Of a stretch of DNA of 64,000 nucleotides, positions 56,249 through 64,000 are shown piece after piece. The notes beneath the pieces are model-generated. The model had not been told where the DNA came from and made no database searches. It saw only the letters and a program-made list of their open reading frames with translations. Every line of letters starts with the position of its first letter. Position 1 is the first letter of the stretch. The DNA is from Lepiota brunneoincarnata (taxonomy: Eukaryota > Basidiomycota > Agaricomycetes > Agaricales > Agaricaceae), in NCBI GenBank assembly GCA_023014365.1, contig JAEBUN010000061.1:1-64000 (forward strand), given 5' to 3'. A program made the position numbers and the translations under genes.

Positions 56249-59200
56249 TTGAGACCTCCCCCCCATCCTGATCGTTTTGTGTCACTCGTCATCCTTGCCA
56301 ATTGCTTCTCGAGCCAATTCAAGAAAAAGCACGATTTTATGGTCCTAGAGGAATGCATATCCGTCCAACGGGAAGCGGTGGAATTTATGCCTACATCCCA
56401 TCCTGCTCGGTTTGGATTACTTAACAATCTTGCCGGTGCCCTCTCAATCCGATTTCAACAAATGGGTAATTTGCAGGACTTGGAAGAATGCATCTCCATC
56501 GGGCGAGAAGGATTGAAATTGATACCTCCACCGCATCCAGATCGTTTCAGATTACTTGTCAACCTTGCCAGTGCTGTCCTGACCCAATATGAACATAAAG
56601 GTGACGTTCAGGATTTGGAGGAATGCATCCCCCTCCAGAGAGAAGCACTTCAATTGACACCTTCACCGCACTCAAGTCGTTCGGTGATACTCAACTCTCT
56701 TGCTACTGCCCTCTCAGCCCGATTCAAGCATAAGGGTGATCTCAAGGACATGGATGAATGCATCTCCCTCCGTAGAGAAGCACTCGAATTAATGCATCCT
56801 CTGCACCCGAATCGTCCACAGTCACTCGACAAGCTCGCCAACGCTCTCATAACTCGTTTTCAACAAAAAGGCAGTTCTAAAGACCTGGAAGAATGTATCG
56901 CCTTACACCGAAAAATGCTGGAATCAAGGCCTCCACCACACCCTGACCGTTATTTGCCACTCAAAAACCTCGCCGTAGCCCTCTCAATCCGATTCAACGA
57001 GAAGGGTGATCCTTAGGACATGGAAGAAAGCATCTTCATCCAGCGAGAAGCACTGGAATTGATACCTCCGCCCCACCCAAATCGTTCTGCGGCACTCAGC
57101 ACTCTCGCTAATACACTCTCATTCCGATTCAAGCATGGGGGTGAATCTGCGGACCTGAAAGAATGCATCTCCATCCACCAAGAAGCGCTGGAGTTGGCGC
57201 CCCCGCCTCATCACGATCGTCATATATCACTCAACGGCTTTGCCGAAGCAGAAGGGTAACCTTCAGGACCTGGAAGAGTGTATTTTGCTCCGCCAGGAAT
57301 CATTGGAATTAAGGCCTCCACCCCATCCCAGCCGTTCGGCATCACTCGGCAGCCTGGCCCATGACCTTTTGCTGCGATTCGGGCAGAAGAGTGATCTTCA
57401 GGATATAGAGGAGTGCATTTCCTGCTATCGAGCAGCACTGGAACTCATGCCCCTATCCCACCCCAATCGTACTATGTTACTTAACAACCTCGCCAATGCC
57501 CTCTTGACACGGTTTAAGCACAAGAACGATCTTCAAGACCTAGAGGAATGCATATCCTTGCACAGAGAAACACTGGAGTTGAGACCTCCACCCCACCCCG
57601 ATCGTGTTAAATCACTCCACAACCTTGCCAATGCCCTTTGGACACGGTTCGATATCCATGGCGATCAAGCTGACATAGACAGTGCTATGCTCTTTTTGGA
57701 ATCAGCATCCAACTATGAAACAGGGTCGGTACTCGATCGATTAAAGACAGCGAAATTTTGGGCTTCACGCGCCCGAGTCCATCAACCTCAATCAGCCCTC
57801 AAAGCATATCAAAGTGCCATAAACCTACTCCCTCTGCTCGCCTCCCTTGATATTTATTACCTTGGAAAAGTGCCAGAATGTGCTGGCTCATACCGGACAA
57901 CTTACCTGTGATGCGGCAAGATGTGCAATTGGACAGGGCCAGTTTGAGACTGCAGTTACTTTTCTGTCCACTGGCCGCTCTGTTTTTTGGTCCCAGACCC
58001 TACAACTTCGAACTCCCATTGATCGACTGGAACGTGTCAACCCAGTTATTGCCCAGAAGCTCCGCAATATATCAAAACGGCTCGAGTCAGCCTCTTGCTC
58101 AGTAACACGGTTTGACTCGGTCATGCAAATATCTCCACGTCGAACGATGAACAGATCCGACTCATTGCAACACTATTCTCTTGCTCAAGCCTGGAAGGCT
58201 GTGCTCAAAGAGGTCCGACAGACCAAGGGGTTTGAAGACTTCCTACTTCCCCACTCCTTCGATTCCCTACAGAGTTCCACAGCCAATGGTCCCATTATCC
58301 TACTTAACGCAAGCGAAGATGGTTGTGATGCTTTAATTCTGCAACCCAACTCAGTCTTGCATGTACCGTTGCCCAAGATTGAGCATAGAGACCTATTGCT
58401 GCTCGAGCGCCTCATTGAGCGATTGGTCCAGGGCATTCAACATGATCTGACTCCAGAGGGATGTTTCCGGTCCGTCCTGCACACTTTGTGGACGACCGTT
58501 GTCCAGCCCGTTGTTGCTAAGTTACAGTTGCAAAAGGTACATCCCCGCAATTTCCTTTGTTCTTCTCTAATACCTATCACGCTAGACTGAATCACCCAAG
58601 AGAATCTGGTGGTGCCCAACAGGGCCGTTTGTATTTCTTCCCATTCATGCTGCAGGGGTTTACCCTGATGATGGACCTGGCGATTGTCTATCCGACTACG
58701 CCATCTCCTCGTACTGCTCCTCCCCCCGGGATCTCCTCTCCCGTGCACCTGATAATATTCCACCTGACTTCAGGATGCTGGCTGTAACCGAGCCAGAGGC
58801 CTCAGGTGGCGTTCCTCTTCCAATGGCCCTTGATGAACTGGATAAAATCAGAGCTCACATACCTCCTCACCCCAAACATCTGATCACACATGTCGGCAAA
58901 GTTGGATCGCCGTCTTGCGTCAACGATGTTTTAACTGATGTTGCACGGGCTTCAATAGTTCACTTCGGCTGTCATGGGGTGCAACACCCAACTAACCCGC
59001 TCGAAAGCTTTCTTCGTCTCAGCGGTGGGAAACTTACGATGTCTAGGATCATTCAACAGTGCCAAACGTCGGGTGCATCTTTCACCTATCTGAGTGCCTG
59101 TGAAACGGCAAAAGGTGTTGAGGATCAACCAGATGAGTCCTTGAGCCTTGTTGCTGCCATGCTATTTGCTGGATTTCGAAGTGTTGTCGGAACCATGTGG

Positions 59201-59444
59201 TGCGCCAGGGTGTTGCGTTTTGCAAGATGTCTATAAGGCTGACGATCAACTATCAAGGTCTATTTCGGATGATGACGCGCCGCTTGTAGCTGATGTGTTT
59301 TATGGGCACCTCTTTCGACGTGGAGCTCGGGTACCTCCAAATGCAACCGATGCAGCATACTCATTGCATCTTGCTGTTCAAGAGTTACGAAGGGGGGGCA
59401 GACCGTGCTGCAATTGGGTTCCATTTGTGCATTTTGGTGTTTGA
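56249..59444 (+). pseudogene. TPR-CHAT protein gene, broken
   Basis: About ten tandem repeats of 45 residues (135 bp), consensus DLEECISLHREALELxPPPHPDR...LANALxxRF, form a TPR array to about 57.7 kb. A CHAT (caspase-like) domain follows: IWWCPTGPFVFLPIHAAG, the catalytic pair His in HFGCHG (58973) and Cys in SACETA (59099), and WVPFVHFGV at the end. Introns join 58534-58601 and about 59199-59257. Lesions: TAG at 57014 where other repeats have CAG, a small frame-shifting deletion near 57245, and a shift near 57850-57870. The start is missing upstream of 56249. Intact relatives are putative proteases coupled to fungal NLR-type immunity. Confidence 0.82.
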
Positions 59445-60092
59445 ATCAGTCTGGTGCTGCTTCTCTCTTCCACTCTAACGACTTCTGATGCAATGATTCT
59501 ACGCCGTCCTTTTTTTCGAGTTTCGATGCTTCCTTTTCACATTCGCTGGTTTGTCTCAAAGATCCTGACTATCCCGAATCGCTGTAAGCCCATGGGCTCA
59601 TTAATATCTGAGAATCACAAGTCACATGAGACAAGGGTGGTCCCAACAGTCTATTCGGATTGGAGAGAGAATAGAAGTTGTATTTAGTAAGGATGGATGG
59701 GTTACTGGCCCTGGTATTCCTCTGTTTTGGGTGGTCCCAGATTTTTACAACTATTTTCCACATTCCTCTTGCTTATTTACTATCTTTCCACATGGTTTGT
59801 TTTTCATTGACTATCAATCTCCCAAGATTGGTAAGCATTGGGCTCAATGCTACATTCCCACTAAACAATAATGATATATTGCCTATGCCACCTCAGCTTC
59901 ACATTGGGTCTCTTTACCTAGTATTGTCTCTTCTAAGCTGATTCTTGGTGTATTCCAAGATATAAAATTCCTGGATTTTTTGTTATTTCCTGAAAACCAT
60001 ATGTTATCCCAAGTTACAGCAAGTACTTGCATTCAGAATAATAGCACAAGTCAAGCTTTTCATGCAGGACTGTCCAGATAGGATACAGATGT
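59445..60092. other. No gene recognised
   Basis: AT-rich spacer between convergent genes; short hydrophobic frames only. Confidence 0.45.
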
Positions 60093-62185
60093 TCAAACCC
60101 ATCTAATTAAATGGATTATCCCCATCCCTAGTAAACAATATGACCACCCTGACAGCCTGAACAGTCCAAGGCACTGCAACTGATGCAAGGGTGACATTTC
60201 TGCAGAATTGGCAATGACAGAACCTCCACCTCCCCCACCCACACTGCTGGTCACTGTGTTCCCCACGTGAATAGCAATTGCATTCCGAGCAGGAACAGTT
60301 GCTGTGAACTTTCCACCGGATACCGTAAATCTATGATTCATCCTCCCTATTAGCATATGAACATAGATCTCATATCAAACGAACACGCACGAGGATCCAG
60401 TACATGGCCCACCACCACCACCGATACTACCCCCAGTAACTGCGTCACAATATGTCCCATCAGGAAGTGAGGTGGTAAAAGTCGAGTTCCACGCCGAGTC
60501 CACATTGTTGATCACAACATATCCCAACGCTCCTCTACCAAAGGCAATTTGTTGGAGGTTCGGGGAGGACCAGTTCGTTAGGGGCGCGGAACCGACAGTG
60601 TTTCTGAAACTGACCATACCGCTGATGGCAGTGAAACGGTGCTGACAGAGCCAACCGTTGGTGCCGCTAGCCCCGCTGCACGTGCCTGTACCTGAAGAGG
60701 GGATTAGGGCGCAATGGAAGAAATGAAAAAGTAGGCACTCACCATTGTTAGGCCCACCATCATCGTTGTTGGAGATATTGTAGCTGGAGATGACTGTCGG
60801 CGATCCATAGGGATGAGCAAGAGAGAAGATGGTCGCAGTGATGAACGTGTTCGACGGAGAGTCATATCTAAGTGAGCCGTTGTTCTGTCCAAATGGTCAG
60901 TTTTATGGTTCAAAGGATAGCTGTATGGCAAAGACATACGCGCTCGGTATCGTGATCTGCGACAAAGACATTGGCTTTGTCGCCAGAAACCCAACCTCGG
61001 TTATCCAGATTCTCCAGACTTGATATGTTCCCACCCAAGAATGCATCCCTTAGAGTGGAAGCGTAACGGAATCTTTTTATCCAACCTCATGAGTCCTGGC
61101 TTGGGATTGCCTGATGGAATCATCACTCACTCTTGCACGTCACCGATACCAGCGTAGTCGGGAGGTTGGATTGGTTGACCAACCCCAAAGACGACTTCCA
61201 GAGTGATATATGGTTGTTTTGAGAGTCGACCAAGGATATTGGAGAGATCCTCAATGGGTATATCTAACAATGGTTTACCTTAACACTTCGTGGACTAGGA
61301 TAGGATGATGTTATAACTCACGCTTGGCAGCATCCAAACGGAATCCATCAACCCCAAGCGACAGCAAATCATTCCCGTATTGCGCAAGTCGGCTCCTAAC
61401 ATACTCTGTATCTGTCGCGAGACTGCCAACATGACTAAGTGGCTAATTTTGACGAGAAATGCGAAAGTCGAAACCCACTCGGCTAGGTTACCAAGCTCGC
61501 AATGCTGCACCTGCTGACCATCCTTAAAATTCATGATATCATCATCGGGCTGACCACAGTGATGAAAGTCTTGAATCTGGTATATGCCGGGGTAATTGTA
61601 ATGTGTGAACGAGCTGCTGCCGACACCAGTGCCGGAGTCGATACCCGCCATGTGATTGAAGATAACGTCTGTAAACGTGGATTAAATCCGCCATTCGGAT
61701 AAAAGGAAATTGGGAGATACATACCGGCTATGACACCGACACCAGCGTTATGACATGCGTTTATCATGCTGGGTGGGGAGTCAGCGTAATAATTAAGACC
61801 GGTTTCCCCAAAGACGCGCGAGAGTCACCAACTTTTGGAATTGTTGACGATTGCCTCGCTTAGAGTTGAGATTGTATGAGACTGGTTGATAGTCTGTCCA
61901 CCATTGTGGTCCAGCGATGTGTTCTTGGGGTGGACTAACTGTTGCGAATTGTTAGTGTCACCTGCCTATACCGAGAGAAGTTGAAGTCGCACCTTGGACA
62001 AAACCATAACCAGCCGGTCCGATGAAGTTTGTACATTCCGAGGCGATGGAATCCCAGTTCCACTCGAACATCTGGATAATGACTGTTTTCGAACCACTAG
62101 GTGTTCTCCGGCCGGGGCTCCCACCAATTGAAGAAGAACCCACAAGGGTAAGAAAAGTTAGCGGGAGAAGTGATAATCGCTTCAT
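60093..62185 (-). CDS. Secreted alpha-amylase (GH13, animal-type)
   Basis: Hydrolyses internal alpha-1,4 bonds of starch, outside the cell. The gene has at least eight exons with short GT-AG introns. Signal peptide: [16 protein letters not shown]. Conserved regions in order: [36 protein letters not shown]; region I DVIFNHM; region [14 protein letters not shown] with the nucleophile Asp; region [10 protein letters not shown] with the acid/base Glu; region [10 protein letters not shown] with the third Asp. All three catalytic acids are present. The C-terminal beta domain ([13 protein letters not shown]) follows, then a glycine-rich tail ([11 protein letters not shown]) whose last exon I cannot model with certainty. 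[10 protein letters not shown] is typical of the animal-like subfamily found in basidiomycetes. Confidence 0.88.
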
Positions 62186-63671
62186 CGCTCTTCACTACGA
62201 GCAGCCGGACACAAACGAGAGTAATAGGGAGGGAAGACAAGAGGGTAGAGTGAACTTTATTGATTGCGAGCATCGTGACAGAACGTGTCTAGCAATCATG
62301 ATGATCAAGTGAAGTGGCAGATGCGAACTTAACTCACAACAATATATCATGATGTGCGCAATTTGATATAGCACCTGTTCAAAATCATCATCCCACCCAA
62401 TCACAACTTCCATCAACTAACCAGGGGGTGAACAAGAAACCCGAGCCATGGCCGTCGTGTCAAAATTCCCAACAGAGACACAGCTTGTATAACTGGGTGG
62501 TTACAGGTGAGTAATTTTACATCAGTCAGAGCCAGTCTGAACGGGTACGACAGTGGATAAAGGGTATCTATGTAAATAAGGACAAATAACAGTTACAGCC
62601 GGGCTCAGCCACGATAACGAGTGCATATCCTTCCTTAGTAGGATTATTCCTGATTACCCACTCACCAGCCCCCACAGCTTTTTGTTATGCTGCACTGCCG
62701 CCAGCTGGGCCATCCATCTCTCTGATCTGATTTGTGTCCATCTCCAGACTCCTACAGTTATTTCTGCCTCGCCGCCTGCCCCGACAATGTCCGGAAACAC
62801 TTTGAACGTGATTGAATATCAAGGAAGGTCTGAGTTGTGAACTTTAATAGCCTTTGACTACGGCGGGGATCTCGCACAAAGCCGGAGGGACACTTAATAG
62901 ATGTGCCCCTCCCGCCTCGCACTTGCCACTGAGGATGTGAGCGGACACTAGCCTTAAGAGTTAGTGCTAATAGTTCACGGATTTAAACGTTTGCTCACTT
63001 TAGCACATGTCTTGCTGGTTGCTGGGAGGCTTGAGCATCCTGTCATCGTGTTCGTTGCGATGCCAAATTGTTGGAGAGATCATATTATAAGAGTCTATTA
63101 ATATTAGTCCTGCCTCGCCCCCCGCCTCCCTATGGGAAATATCTTGATGGATCCCTGATCAAAGGGTCGTAGAAGATGGGATAAATTTATGACTCGCCTC
63201 CTGTCTCCTCAACGCGGCGCCGCAAGACCAGGAGTCGAACGCGATCCCATGAGGATCCCATGAGGAGACGCCCTTCAAATTTCACGCTGTTTGGGACAGC
63301 GGGCTCAGGGACTCCAATCAGTTATCCTCCTCACGAGTGCGGCTTCCGACCTCCTCCTTCCACGGCTGCCCTCAGACGACGTACCCGAAACATGATTCTC
63401 CTGGCCCACAAAAGACGCACTTTCAATCCACAGTCCTAGTATTCTCGAAGGACAAATCACAGGGTCAAAGCATTCAAGGACGGTTGTACATAGAACAATT
63501 GAACTACCAAAGAGCTACTGGGAAATAAGATCGAGGCCCCAATGAAATACCACACATGAAACAGCAATAATAAGATTCTTGATTCAACTGTTAATTCGCG
63601 TGGCTCGGGGGGCACACCAACGCGACAAAATTTCTTTCACAAGCGGCCTGACCCGGGGGAGGATCATAGCT
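62186..63671. other. No gene recognised
   Basis: Upstream of the amylase gene; 62.19-62.45 kb is probably its promoter. No other coding or RNA feature is supported; the ORFs here are short. Confidence 0.45.
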
Positions 63672-64000
63672 TCAGTAGCTGTATGGCTCCGCACGCCCAT
63701 AGTAACTAGTATATGGAACCCACTGATTAACTTCACGACCACTATCCAGCAAGAGAGATACATACGGCTTGGGGGACTTGGACCTAGACTTGGACCTCGA
63801 CTTGGATCTTGACCTCGACCTCGATTTGGACTTGCCCTTGGATTTGGATCTGCTCTTGGACTTGGATTTGCCCTTGTCTCCTCGCTTGTTCCTCAACCTC
63901 GAGCGGCCTCTGTGTTCATCATCATCATCATCATATCCAGTACGCGCGACGCCGGAGCGACCCTCGAGTTCGCGACCGACGTGTGCATCGACGACTCGAG
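63672..64000 (-). CDS. RS/KS-repeat protein, C-terminal part (runs off right edge)
   Basis: The minus-strand frame is open from the right edge: an acidic Asp run (GYDDDDDEHRGRS), then about 30 residues of alternating Lys/Arg and Ser (KSKSKSRSKSKG...), then YVSLLLDSGREVNQWVP and a Tyr-rich end (TSYYGRAEPYSY). The repeat DNA is built on a 12-bp motif, CTTGGACTTGGA-like on the plus strand. RS-type repeats occur in splicing and chromatin proteins and are phosphorylation targets; the identity needs the missing N-terminus. Confidence 0.6.
   Translation of the reverse strand, partial: RVVDAHVGRELEGRSGVARTGYDDDDDEHRGRSRLRNKRGDKGKSKSKSRSKSKGKSKSRSRSRSKSRSKSRSKSPKPYVSLLLDSGREVNQWVPYTSYYGRAEPYSY

Overview
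The window looks like nuclear DNA of a filamentous Agaricomycete (Basidiomycota), most likely of the Rhizoctonia/Ceratobasidium type. The evidence is many 45-60-nt GT-AG introns, an animal-type alpha-amylase, a QDE-1-type RNA-dependent RNA polymerase, and lineage-expanded NACHT, TPR-CHAT and F-box genes. The species is inferred from style and was not searched.

Layout. (1) 0-1.9 kb: the 5' part of a SAP-domain gene running off the left edge, then a small unassigned spliced gene. (2) 1.86-15.74 kb: a 13.9-kb Ty3/gypsy-type LTR retrotransposon with near-identical LTRs (7 substitutions and 1 indel), a 4-bp target duplication, a probable PBS and PPT, gag, and a protease-RT-RNase H-integrase polyprotein. 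Between pol and the 3' LTR it carries two intron-containing genes on the opposite strand. One encodes a 591-aa protein with a perfect Zn(II)2Cys6 cysteine pattern, the other a 358-aa protein of unknown family. The whole element, LTRs, coding and non-coding, is dotted with 28 exact copies of the palindrome TAAGCTTA; I find one more in the other 50 kb. (3) 15.7-20.8 kb: degenerate sequence, an oligopeptide-transporter remnant and a small secreted Cys-rich protein gene in a segment duplicated at 28.4-30.1 kb. (4) 20.8-25.6 kb: an RNA-dependent RNA polymerase gene with intact DMDGD catalytic motif, the core of which sits on a 12-nt microexon. (5) 25.9-30.1 kb: a basic unknown gene, two uncertain minus-strand ORFs and the second secreted-protein copy. 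(6) 30.7-46.6 kb: a tandem array of four NACHT NTPase (fungal NLR-like) genes plus one inverted fragment, in different states of decay; only the second copy keeps every exon open. (7) 47.7-49.4 kb: a single-pass membrane protein gene with a truncated copy at 33.6 kb. (8) 50-53 kb: a broken F-box gene and an intact one. (9) 56.2-59.4 kb: a broken TPR-CHAT gene. (10) 60.1-62.2 kb: an alpha-amylase gene. (11) Right edge: the C-terminus of an RS/KS-repeat protein.

How it fits together. The right two thirds read as an accessory, immunity-like region: NACHT, TPR-CHAT and F-box families with duplications, nonsense mutations and internal rearrangements. The retrotransposon shows signs of CpG methylation (all LTR differences are CpG transitions), and an RNA-silencing polymerase lies 5 kb from it. 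The most novel object is the retrotransposon itself: antisense accessory genes plus a dispersed palindrome that is kept in coding and non-coding DNA and coincides with splice junctions of those genes.
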